The notes under the pieces: generated by a model
The model's database searches: none
Seen by the model: only the letters and a program-made list of their open reading frames with translations
What the model was told of the DNA's origin: nothing
Part shown: positions 36,907-44,741 of the stretch, piece by piece
Position numbering within the stretch: position 1 is the stretch's first letter
Layout: the number at the start of each line of letters is the position of its first letter
Program-made: the position numbers and the translations under genes
Assembly: GCF_017873245.1 (NCBI RefSeq)
Contig: NZ_JAGGJY010000002.1
Coordinates: forward strand, 248,001 to 312,000
Direction of reading: 5' to 3'
Source of the DNA: Clostridium tertium
Lineage (GTDB): Bacteria > Bacillota > Clostridia > Clostridiales > Clostridiaceae
DNA: 64,000 nt

Positions 36907-37315
36907 TTTACTTACCTATCCTTATCGCTTTTCATAATATATATTATTCATGAACATTTATTGTGCTACTGATTTTAATATCTTACATTTAAATATAGAG
37001 TCCTCTCTAAAACAAAATTATAAAATTTCTTGGTAAATTGACAAGAAACTTCTTTTGAGCTTATAGATTATTACCCTTGAACTATAAAGTAATTTCCTGG
37101 ATACAGTAATGTATATAGAAAAGTCACAACTCTTAAAAATATAATGGGTTTAATCAAAAGTGATAAAACCAAAAAAAACGTACAGAAAAATCTGTACGTT
37201 TCTTGTTTTGTGTTATTTACTTCAAAACCTATTACTTAATATTCCCTTTGTTCCATTACTAATTAATAATTTCAAGTAACTATAAATAATTTAGCCACAC
37301 TCTATTAATTATAAA
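36907..37315. other. Intergenic region with operon promoter and a terminator
   Basis: No gene is visible. The left end should hold the promoter of the CDP-glucose operon; an AT-only palindrome lies at about 36935-36950. A 7-bp TTTCTTG/CAAGAAA hairpin is near 37025-37047. The strong terminator at 37176-37201 is listed separately. Confidence 0.5.
37176..37201 (-). terminator. Strong bidirectional terminator
   Basis: A perfect 11-bp stem (AAACGTACAGA / TCTGTACGTTT) with an AAAA loop and an uninterrupted T-run on the minus strand. It would end transcripts from the reductase pseudogene and the Fe-S protein gene. Confidence 0.88.
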
Positions 37316-37655
37316 TTAGAAATCAAAATTATCTTGGTCTCGTCCTACTCTTAAATCTTTATTTAAGTTATCTATCTTTTCCATATCATCGTCACTCATA
37401 TTAAAATCAAATATATCTATATTTTCAATTAATCTTCTTTCATTTGTAGATTTATGGATAGTTACTATTCGACTTTGTAAATCCCAACATAGTACTTACT
37501 TGTGCTGCTGTTTTATTGTACTTATTAGCTATTTCTTTTAATGTCTCATTTTCTAACAATCCATTTCCAGCCATTAAAGGTGACCAAGCTTCAACTTGAA
37601 TATCATTTTCTCTGCAGAATTCTCTAACCTTTTGTATAACTCTAAATCTCTTAAT
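37316..37655 (-). pseudogene. Aldo/keto reductase C-terminal fragment, frameshifted
   Basis: The reading [44 protein letters not shown], then after a frameshift near 37484 [18 protein letters not shown] and ENIDIFDFNMSDDDMEKIDN up to NFDF is the C-terminal part of an aldo/keto reductase (NADP-binding STNERR segment). The N-terminal barrel with the catalytic Tyr is missing. Two disabling events show a dead gene. It sits just downstream of the Fe-S membrane protein. Confidence 0.85.
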
Positions 37656-37706
37656 GTTAGGAATTACTTATAAAAAGTACACTCCACTTAAAGAATTTAT
37701 ATATTT

Positions 37707-38360
37707 TTATTTTTTATATCCTATAGATTTTTTAGGACATTTATTTACACACCTACCACATTGTATGCAATCATAATAAGTTATACTTTCATTCTTATAT
37801 TCATGAACGTTTATTCCCATAGGACACGTTTTTGTACATAACTTACATGATACACAAGAATCATTAATGCTTAATAAAATATTTTTATTCTGCTTATTTC
37901 TAAATTTTGATATAAATGCAGCTATACTTCCCATTGGGCAAAAATTACACCATGCTCTTTCATTGTAAAATGGAGCTAATATTAAACCTATAATAGTTGT
38001 TATTACTATAAGTCTGTATATTACAAATCCCATTCCATATAAATTCCCCCAGTTTTTTATCATACCAGTAGTAAATACAGTAAGCATTAGTACTATAGCA
38101 ACTAGTCTGAAATATACTGATTTAATAAATTTAGGAACTTTCTTTTTATTACTAAACTTAGATACTACATTATCATAAAAGCTTCCCCTAGGACATAAAT
38201 TTCCACACCAAAATCTACCTCTAAATGTAGCAACTATTATAGGTGCAACCATACAAATTGATGCAATCAATCCAATTCTAAAATCAAACATACCCAAAAT
38301 CAAAAAAATTATTAGAATTACATACGACCACTTTTTCCAAATTTTAATTAAACTGCTCAT
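37707..38360 (-). CDS. 4Fe-4S membrane protein, NapH/CcoG-like
   Basis: 217 residues with four or more membrane helices. Two CxxxCP motifs (WCGNLCPRGS about 52-61 and WCNFCPMGS) lie at the membrane face, and two classic ferredoxin clusters (CVSCKLCTKTCP, CIQCGRCVNKCP) lie at the C-terminus. Proteins of this type pass electrons through the membrane to reductases. The gene downstream is a dead reductase, so its present partner is unknown. GGGGGAT lies before the ATG. Confidence 0.88.
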   Translation of the reverse strand: MSSLIKIWKKWSYVILIIFLILGMFDFRIGLIASICMVAPIIVATFRGRFWCGNLCPRGSFYDNVVSKFSNKKKVPKFIKSVYFRLVAIVLMLTVFTTGMIKNWGNLYGMGFVIYRLIVITTIIGLILAPFYNERAWCNFCPMGSIAAFISKFRNKQNKNILLSINDSCVSCKLCTKTCPMGINVHEYKNESITYYDCIQCGRCVNKCPKKSIGYKK

Positions 38361-38521
38361 GCATATCCCCCTTAAATTTATTTATGACAGTTTTACTATT
38401 TAATTATACAGATTAATATATATCCTTCTGTGACTTTATTACATATCTATTTACGATATGCTAACCTACTATTATCCATATTGGACACCTCCTTGTATTA
38501 TAGTTGTAGTCGGCAAACCTA

Positions 38522-39235
38522 CTATAACTTATTAAAATCTATGCAGTTGTCATTTGCTATCTTATCTTTTATAATATACATATTTAAATTAATCCAACTA
38601 ATACAACTATCAAGAATTATTGCATCACTAGATACCACATTTTCTTTTGATTTTAAAACGTTATCCACATTATCAATATTCCATACTTCAATTTGAAATT
38701 CTAAACCTTCAAGCATCTCCAGAATCTTCATTTTTAATCTACCAGAATTAGAAACTGGCTTATCTAAATAAAATATAGCTTTTTTAATTTTATGCTCTAA
38801 TAAAAATTCACCTATTAACTTAATTGCAACTTCAGTTTTATCTATAACTGAATAAGTGCCTCTAAGTCCTGCTAAATCTCTTATTGTTTCGTCCATAGAC
38901 TTAATAATTAAAGAATTAGATAAAGCAACCTCTAAAGTTATTATTGTATTAAACCCATCTATATGTACTTCTTCAATATTTGAAAGATTAGTAATTTCCT
39001 TAGACTCTCTTTTTATAACATCATCATATCTAGATATTCCTCTAACCAATGCAGGTCTTTGCCTTTCAGATAACAAATAATGATTACCTATAAAAGTTGA
39101 AGTTCCTTTAATTTTGTATCCTCTATTTAAAAGATACAATAAATCCTCCGATGCTTCATATAATTTATTTAAATTTTCATTTCTAAATTCTTTTTCATCT
39201 GTAGGTACATAACCTCTTCTAGTTATTTTACTCAT
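38522..39235 (-). CDS. DUF434-family protein
   Basis: 237 residues. RRGYVPTDEKEFRNENLNKLYEASEDLLYLLNRGY and GNHYLLSERQRPALVRG fit my memory of the DUF434 family of clostridia and archaea. IDGFNTIITLEVALS, MDETIRDLAGLRGTY and AIFYLDKPVSNSGRL suggest a nucleotide- or nucleic-acid-binding fold. Function unknown. Good ribosome site (AAGGAAG). It stands alone at the edge of the accessory region. Confidence 0.7.
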   Translation of the reverse strand: MSKITRRGYVPTDEKEFRNENLNKLYEASEDLLYLLNRGYKIKGTSTFIGNHYLLSERQRPALVRGISRYDDVIKRESKEITNLSNIEEVHIDGFNTIITLEVALSNSLIIKSMDETIRDLAGLRGTYSVIDKTEVAIKLIGEFLLEHKIKKAIFYLDKPVSNSGRLKMKILEMLEGLEFQIEVWNIDNVDNVLKSKENVVSSDAIILDSCISWINLNMYIIKDKIANDNCIDFNKL

Positions 39236-39344
39236 AATTTCTTCCTTAAAAATTAATATTTATTTATTAATATTATTAGACGGAATTATATTAAAATACA
39301 TATACCTGTTATTTAAAGTTTCTTTCTAATTTGCTAAATAAAAA

Positions 39345-39378
39345 TGTAGTTACCGTATTCTAAAATAAAGTAACTACA
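39345..39378. repeat. 34-bp palindromic repeat, copy 1
   Basis: TGTAGTTAC, 16 nt, GTAACTACA. Same arm and loop length as copies at 39417 and 39739; the flanking AAA/TTT extends the stem to 12 bp here. Confidence 0.85.
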
Positions 39379-39416
39379 TTTATCTTTTCATAATAAGATT
39401 ATTATCCTACTAATTT

Positions 39417-39450
39417 TGTAGTTACTGCATTCTTAGATAAGGTAACTACA
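39417..39450. repeat. 34-bp palindromic repeat, copy 2
   Basis: Identical 9-bp arms, loop TGCATTCTTAGATAAG. It lies just past the stop codon of the 83-aa gene and is a direct repeat of copy 3 on the gene's other side; similarity to copy 3 continues into the flanks on both sides. Confidence 0.85.
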
Positions 39451-39458
39451 TTTATTAT

Positions 39459-39710
39459 TTAAATTACAATTGATTTATTTGCTTTATTAATCATCTTTGC
39501 TGGGATTTCCTCGTGTAATTCCAAAATAAAGCTTATCGGTTTATTTCCAGTATGACTTCTATATTCACAAGTTCCTAAATATGTGAATGGAGATGTTAGA
39601 CCATCCTTTGATTTATACATTCTACCAAATAGAGCTATTTTATTTCCAATCTTTAAATAATCGATATATCTTTGTTCTGTTATGCTTTCAACTACATATC
39701 TTATATTCAT
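39459..39710 (-). CDS. Short DUF3427-like protein, probable C-terminal remnant
   Basis: 83 residues. SPFTYLGTCEYRSHTGNKPI followed by an alternating strand and IPAK resembles the very C-terminal part of the DUF3427 domain found at the end of large helicase/phospholipase-D-like defence proteins. If so, this is a leftover or a stand-alone version of that domain; the helicase part is absent. The gene is flanked on both sides by nearly identical 34-bp palindromes. Its coding status is plausible but not certain. Confidence 0.5.
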   Translation of the reverse strand: MNIRYVVESITEQRYIDYLKIGNKIALFGRMYKSKDGLTSPFTYLGTCEYRSHTGNKPISFILELHEEIPAKMINKANKSIVI

Positions 39711-39738
39711 ATTTTATATTTCATTTATTAAATAATTT

Positions 39739-39772
39739 TGTAGTTACTATATTTTTAGATAAAGTAACTACA
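39739..39772. repeat. 34-bp palindromic repeat, copy 3
   Basis: Identical 9-bp arms, loop TATATTTTTAGATAAA, upstream of the 83-aa gene. Flanks AATTTTG and CATTTAT match copy 2. Confidence 0.85.
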
Positions 39773-39949
39773 TTTATCTATTAAATACTAATAGAATAGA
39801 TTGATTTGACTTATTTCCCTCCAAACATATTAGTCTCTAAATAATCCTCTAAAAATACCTTTAGTTATATTCCATAATTAGCATAATATTTTTTACTAAT
39901 AATCATAAACTATCATTATGAAGATATTAGTTTTAAAAAAGGTAATTTT

Positions 39950-40180
39950 ATGACTGAAACAGAAAAGGCCTATATTACTGGAATTATTGATGGAGAAGGT
40001 AGTATAATGCTACAAAGAATACATAAGAATGAACACCCATCCCCTTGTGTATCGATTGCTTCAACAACATTGACTAATATTGCCCCTAGGGTGCTTGTGG
40101 GAAGCTTTGCGACCCACTTTCTTTTGGCCCGGGGGGCTTGTGGGGCTCAAAGAGGCCCACTTTCTCTTCATCACCATTAA
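39950..40180 (+). pseudogene. LAGLIDADG homing endonuclease fragment
   Basis: The first 44 residues (TETEKAYITGIIDGEGSIMLQ, then PSPCVSIASTTLTN) are the start of a LAGLIDADG endonuclease, with GIIDGEGSI as the catalytic motif. AAGGTAA precedes the ATG. After codon 44 the frame runs into a GC-rich hairpin element (40083-40170) and ends in an unrelated tail, so most of the enzyme is missing. No host intron or intein is visible around it. Inactive. Confidence 0.8.
40083..40170. repeat. GC-rich double-hairpin element
   Basis: Two tandem, imperfect copies of a ~40-bp unit (GGGTGCTTGTGGG...CCCACTTTCTTTT and GGGGCTTGTGGGG...CCCACTTTCTCTT). Each folds into a hairpin (GTGGG/CCCAC at 40097-40117; GTGGGGCTC/GAGGCCCAC at 40140-40160). 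It is clearly GC-rich in an otherwise AT-rich window and truncates the LAGLIDADG gene. Confidence 0.75.
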
Positions 40181-40592
40181 TACTGTGTTAAATTTTACCT
40201 AGTATTATACATAAAAATATTGGTCACTCTGTACATTCTTATCTTAGCATTTATAACCATTTACATATATCCGATATGTCGGTAAAAATAATTAAAAAGC
40301 GTACTAAATAAATATTTGAACTTGATATGTTTACTTTTAGCATATGGCTCGAGAGGATAGAAAGTACGTAAAATGCCATTAGTCGCTCCCTGGAACATTT
40401 ATATGATAAATCAATTTTATATTAGGCTATGTTTTAAGATACTGTTGATTTTTAATAGCACTGGTGTTTCTGGTTGTCGGTAGCTACTGATTGCTAAAAT
40501 TTACTTCAATAGAGCAAATCTAGCATGAGCAAGTTTATACTATACTGAATATCTACAGCTTTATATAATAGAACTTTTAACAGAGCTTTATA
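40181..40592. other. Non-coding interval past the GC-rich element
   Basis: No open frame of note on either strand. Composition is less AT-biased than nearby intergenic DNA (for example GGCTCGAGAGG near 40346 and CGGTAGC near 40480), suggesting a degraded foreign sequence. I could not identify a parent gene. It contains the 3' end region of the SIR2-GHKL gene. Confidence 0.5.
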
Positions 40593-43307
40593 TTAAAGTA
40601 TTTGGATAATTTCACTAAGATTGTTTTCTTCTATTTTCCTTTGTAAATTTTCAGAAAATAAATCATCTAAATATTTGTCCACCTGAAATGCGGAAAAAAT
40701 TATCAAATAACTATTTCTTGTTGACAATATACTTTCCCACACTGTATTGGGTTCCAACCAGAGAATCTCATTCTTAGCTTGTAGATCATATTTTCTTTTA
40801 ATCTCATCTTTATGTATTTTTATAAAATCCCATAGAGCCGCACTGCTAATAGTAGTTTCACCATAAGGTATTCCTATTAAGTCAAAAATCTTTGTCAATG
40901 CTTGTTTTTTTAATCCATAATATGAACTCTGTGCATTACAAATATAATCGTCCAAATACTTTGTCGAAATTCCCTTTACTTTACCATTAATAATTAAATC
41001 TGCTATCGATGTTTTATGCATTCTATACTGACAATATTTTATTGGGAAAGATGTATTCTCATAGACTTTCTTAAAATTCTCTTCATCACCCCATACTTCA
41101 ATATGGTTACATATGTATTGCTTTGAGAAACTAATTTTTTTATTGCTAATTAAAATATCACAATTTTTTTTAATAATACCGCACTTGTCATTCAAATGCT
41201 TCATAATATCAATGATTTCAATTTCATTTATTCGCTTTTTATAATTTATTAAAATTTTTATTATCTCATCTATTTCAAGTTCATAAATAGCTTTTCCAAT
41301 ACTCCGCATAGTAATTCCTGAAATATTCATGCTTTCTCTAGATAAACTAGTTACAATCTCATTTTCATATGGTTCTGAATTCAATATATCTAATGCAACA
41401 AAAGGAATATCTATTCCGCTTAATTGTTTAAAATTTTTCACATCAAATATCACATTGGAAATCATATCATTATAAAACACTGTATTTTGTTTGTCTAAAA
41501 TTTGCTTTAATTTTTTATCACTATCACTTAATTCATCGTAATCAATTTCTAGCCAATCCCCTTTATATACTTTAATTCCAGCCTCTGGCTCAATAAACCA
41601 ATCATCCTTATCTAGTTTCACTATTTCTTGCTTTTCACCATCAACTTCAATTATTATTGAATTTTGAGATTTTGTAAGATAATTCTCTAACCCCAATTCC
41701 TGGATATAATCTTCAATTGTCTTTTTCTCATCTATTATATTATCTTTTAGATGTAATCTAACGATTGTAAATGAAGGTTTGTCCACTTTCATTATATCAT
41801 CTGGTATTTCATCTATCCAAGTGACCTGCTTTTTTTCATTCTTAATATAAAGTCTAAAAGATAGCAGTATTCCATTTTCCATTTTAGTATAAACTTCTGC
41901 ATTTTCTCCTAACAAAAATAACGACAATATTCCAACACCATATTTACCCACTAAACCCTTTTCATTTTTATCTTTACTAGTTTTACCAACAGTTAGAAAG
42001 CATTCCCTTACAACTTTAATATCCATTCCTGTTCCATTATCTTCAATTTGTAAATACTCATTTCTTTCACTATCCTTGATTAGTTTTATACTTATAGCTG
42101 AATTAACCCCCTTAATCTTACATGCATCTAATGCATTTTGAAGCAATTCTCTCACAACAACTTTAGTCTTTTTTTGTAATTGATACAATGGTTTTATCAA
42201 TAATTCAATAACATTATCCGAAATATTAAATTTCAATTTTCCAAAACTCTGACTTAATACTACATCATTTATAGCTTTATAAAACTTATCATAATAATTT
42301 AGATAGAAGCATGTTATGTTGATACTTTTTCCATTTAATAATTCAATTTTTTTCTGCTCTACTCGCTCATCATCAATACTTACAACATAATCCACTATCC
42401 ATATACGTTTTTCAAATTCCTCTTTTTGTTCTTCTGTCATAATATCAATCATCACTGTCAAAATATCTTTTATATTTCTATCAGAAATACTATATCCGAT
42501 AAAAATAACTGGATATTCCCAAAACATTGTTAATATTTTTGAATATAAATATTTACTTTTATTGAAGAATCCATCATAATCTTCTTTAGTAATAACAATA
42601 GTATCAGGTTTAGTAATACAACCATGAATCTTATACAGATTACTCCTATTCTCTTCCGTATTTTCTCCTCCACATAAAAACCATTCTTGCCCTATCTGAA
42701 CATCACATCTACCCTTAAAAATAAAATCTTCTAGTAAAGTATCATAATTAGTCGTTATGATCGCTTTAGGATGCGTTTTACTTAATTCCAATATTTCAAT
42801 CATTTTTTTTCGAATATCTGAGGCACCACTAATATCACATGCAATTTCATCATATAGTTTTGCTTGTTCACTAATTATGAATGAGTCATATTTATCAAAT
42901 TTTTCTACAATATCATATAACCTTTTTATTATATTTTCTCTAAACTCCTCTACATTTCCAAAATCATACTTTTCTTTATATTTATCAGAATATTGTTTAA
43001 TAAATTCAGAAATATAATTTCTGAGAAACATTCTATGATTTCCTTTTTCTACTGATTCAGAATCTGCTTGCCTAAAAAAATAATATTCAAGTTCTTGAGC
43101 AATTTTTTCATTTTCCTCATTACATGCTTTCTTTATAACATCAAAATTACAGTTTACCTCATTTGATAGTTTATTTAGTAGACCTTCCCAGTTTGGTAAT
43201 TCCAAATACCTTCTTGATAAACCAGATCCTATAAAAAACATAGGCTTCTTATTTGTTTTTCTCAAAATCCGTTGCATCTCATTTAATTTTTCCTCTATTA
43301 TGTACAT
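40593..43307 (-). CDS. SIR2 NADase-like domain fused to Hsp90-like (GHKL) ATPase; candidate antiphage effector
   Basis: 904 residues. An N-terminal SIR2_2-type domain (about 20-310) has FIGSGLSRR, ITTNYDTLLEDF (Asn and Asp), KIHGCITKP (catalytic His) and FIGYSISDRNI, the motif set of defence SIR2 NADases. It is followed at about 380-470 by a GHKL ATPase with VRELLQNALDACK (N-box), IEDNGTGMD (G1) and VGKYGVGILSLF (G2), closest in pattern to Hsp90/HtpG, then about 430 residues without a known signature. No membrane segment. I use ATG 43307 because GAGG is 9 bp upstream; ATG 43316 abuts it. In known systems SIR2 domains deplete NAD on phage infection; here the ATPase could be the sensor or switch. 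That role is inference. Confidence 0.85.
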   Translation of the reverse strand: MYIIEEKLNEMQRILRKTNKKPMFFIGSGLSRRYLELPNWEGLLNKLSNEVNCNFDVIKKACNEENEKIAQELEYYFFRQADSESVEKGNHRMFLRNYISEFIKQYSDKYKEKYDFGNVEEFRENIIKRLYDIVEKFDKYDSFIISEQAKLYDEIACDISGASDIRKKMIEILELSKTHPKAIITTNYDTLLEDFIFKGRCDVQIGQEWFLCGGENTEENRSNLYKIHGCITKPDTIVITKEDYDGFFNKSKYLYSKILTMFWEYPVIFIGYSISDRNIKDILTVMIDIMTEEQKEEFEKRIWIVDYVVSIDDERVEQKKIELLNGKSINITCFYLNYYDKFYKAINDVVLSQSFGKLKFNISDNVIELLIKPLYQLQKKTKVVVRELLQNALDACKIKGVNSAISIKLIKDSERNEYLQIEDNGTGMDIKVVRECFLTVGKTSKDKNEKGLVGKYGVGILSLFLLGENAEVYTKMENGILLSFRLYIKNEKKQVTWIDEIPDDIMKVDKPSFTIVRLHLKDNIIDEKKTIEDYIQELGLENYLTKSQNSIIIEVDGEKQEIVKLDKDDWFIEPEAGIKVYKGDWLEIDYDELSDSDKKLKQILDKQNTVFYNDMISNVIFDVKNFKQLSGIDIPFVALDILNSEPYENEIVTSLSRESMNISGITMRSIGKAIYELEIDEIIKILINYKKRINEIEIIDIMKHLNDKCGIIKKNCDILISNKKISFSKQYICNHIEVWGDEENFKKVYENTSFPIKYCQYRMHKTSIADLIINGKVKGISTKYLDDYICNAQSSYYGLKKQALTKIFDLIGIPYGETTISSAALWDFIKIHKDEIKRKYDLQAKNEILWLEPNTVWESILSTRNSYLIIFSAFQVDKYLDDLFSENLQRKIEENNLSEIIQIL

Positions 43308-43520
43308 AACTTTCATCCTCTTTTCACTAATTCCAATACCACATTTATTTCACTGATAGTCTTCTTATCAATTTCATACCTTAACTAATAACTTGATTCT
43401 TTTTCCATTTTTACAATCTTATGCACTATCTGAAATCTAGGTATTAACTAATTCAATAATTTTTTCTTATTTTTAGATAGTAATTTCATACATATACCCC
43501 TAATATTTGATATCAATATT

Positions 43521-43796
43521 CTAATTCTTGCTTCCTTTGACAAATGCTTTCTTCGGCATCTTTCTATACAGTGAATCAAGGTTAAAGAGATTACTTTTCT
43601 GCTTATAATCATACTTTCTCCAAGTATATTGGTTCTTCTTTCTATGTGTTGAAAGCCAAATATCCTCGTTTTCATAAAAATCATTATCATCTCTTATATC
43701 TACATGTAAAAATGAATAGCTATTATTGATATAATTTACGTTAAAACATGTAAATCTCTGCTGCGTAATTTCTTTTTCTGTTATTTTTTCCCCCAT
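43521..43796 (-). CDS. Hypothetical 91-aa protein upstream of SIR2-GHKL gene
   Basis: 91 residues: MGEKITEKEITQQRFTCFNV at the start, acidic DIRDDNDFYENEDIWLST in the middle, then a Lys-rich half. No known motif, signal peptide or membrane helix. GGGGGA lies six bases before the ATG. It is on the same strand as the SIR2-GHKL gene with a 213-bp gap, so it may be a partner, an antitoxin-like gene, or the leftover of a longer gene: an 80-codon frame in another phase (43448-43690) extends past its stop. Confidence 0.5.
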   Translation of the reverse strand: MGEKITEKEITQQRFTCFNVNYINNSYSFLHVDIRDDNDFYENEDIWLSTHRKKNQYTWRKYDYKQKSNLFNLDSLYRKMPKKAFVKGSKN

Positions 43797-43997
43797 TCAA
43801 ATCCCCCTACATTATATCTTTTAATTAAATTATAACACACTTCCAAATTTTCCACATTAATCAATATTTTAACTTAAAAAGATAAAGATACAGTATTTTA
43901 CACATAAAAATAACCTATGCTCCTGACTAGTACATAGGTTGTAATATAAAAAAACCTTATTTATGGTAAGATTCATTATCTTTATTCTAAAATAAAT

Positions 43998-44033
43998 AAC
44001 CCTCGACAACACATATATGTACTGTCGAGGGTT
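43998..44033 (-). terminator. Terminator of ssrA
   Basis: An 11-bp inverted repeat (AACCCTCGACA / TGTCGAGGGTT) with a 14-nt loop, beginning 3 bp past the CCA end of tmRNA and followed by TATTTATTTT on the minus strand. Its distal arm and flank are repeated after the alpha-galactosidase gene. Confidence 0.88.
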
Positions 44034-44036
44034 TCA

Positions 44037-44663
44037 TGGTGGAGGCGAGGGGTCATGTGCATCCATAATTTCTTAATGGCACTGACTATATCTTAGTGTA
44101 TAAATCTTATACACTCTTGGCGTCTTATAGAAGCTCAGTATAGTTTATGTCTTCTATCCTAGTATTCCATTGCTTTCGCTTTAGGAACCTATAAGTCGAT
44201 ACGAGGCTGTTGAATTTCTTCACATACCTCTCGGTATTGCCGGTAAGTAGCACTACTTACTACGGGTTCACCGATAAAGCCAAGTTATCACTTATGAATC
44301 ACTTCATAAGGCGACTCATCTTACGAATCGAACCCCTGTCCGAAAGCAGACCAGCCTGACTTTCTACGAGCGTAGTTTGTGACTAAAATTTCGGTCCTTA
44401 GTTCGCTCACAAACAAACTCCTAATTCCCTAGCTTCATGAATACCCCTTTAGCTCAAAGCTTTGCTAAACTTCGTTTCCCACTTCAATGACACCAGTGAT
44501 CCAGAGCGTGGGCACCCTGGGCTGATGAGCGGCTATATTAAGCTGCTAATGCAAAATTGTCTTCTGCGTTTATCTTTAATGCATACTTTATTATCGAGGT
44601 GACATGCTTGCCTCGGCTCGCTTATCAAACCCATCTTACCCCCGTCGAAGCCAAAACGCCCCC
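44037..44663 (-). ncRNA. ssrA: tmRNA (ssrA), interrupted by a group I intron
   Basis: The minus strand starts GGGGGCGTTTTGGCTTCGAC, the tmRNA hallmark, and ends CGCCTCCACCA, which pairs with the 5' end as a 7-bp acceptor stem with CCA encoded. The tag frame GCA GAA GAC AAT TTT GCA (44567-44552) continues to TTAGCAGCTTAA and encodes AEDNFALAA. The gene spans 627 nt because a 273-nt intron sits in the T-loop; the spliced RNA would be about 354 nt, a normal length. Joining the exons gives T-stem AGGGG/CCCCT around the loop TTCGATA. A consensus promoter lies at 44713-44741, leaving a leader of about 43 nt for 5' processing. With SmpB (54708-55178) it rescues stalled ribosomes. Confidence 0.97.
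44054..44326 (-). other. Group I self-splicing intron in the tmRNA T-loop
   Basis: About 273 nt, no ORF. The 5' splice site follows the U of exon TTCGAT; P1 forms between CGATTC (last four exon bases and first two intron bases) and GAGTCG (44315-44310), with the required U.G pair at the splice site. The R-like CGACTTATAG (about 44199-44190) and the S element AAGATATAGTC (44094-44084) give the P7 pairing GACT/AGTC typical of group I cores. The intron ends with G (44054). Exon joining rebuilds a perfect 5-bp T-stem and 7-nt T-loop, which fixes both junctions. Without splicing the tRNA-like domain could not form. Confidence 0.9.
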
Positions 44664-44712
44664 AGGTTAAGAATTAGTTTAACGCGAAATATTCAATTTT
44701 GACTACGTGTAA

Positions 44713-44741
44713 ATTATATATTATATAGATTTCTATGTCAA
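44713..44741 (-). promoter_or_regulatory. Consensus sigma-A promoter of ssrA
   Basis: TTGACA, exactly 17 bp, TATAAT on the minus strand, about 50 bp upstream of the mature tmRNA 5' end. It is the best match to the vegetative consensus that I noticed in the window. Confidence 0.9.

Noticed and set aside
39345..39772. CRISPR array
   Set aside because: The three 34-bp units are palindromic, irregularly spaced (38 and 288 bp apart) and there are no spacers of constant size or cas genes.
43448..43690. 80-codon minus-strand frame overlapping the 91-aa gene
   Set aside because: It has no ribosome site and overlaps a frame with one; kept only as a hint of possible truncation.
44041..44330. Second tRNA or an integrase attachment site within the ssrA 3' part
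   Set aside because: The extra sequence is explained by a group I intron with exact exon junctions and no integrase gene.
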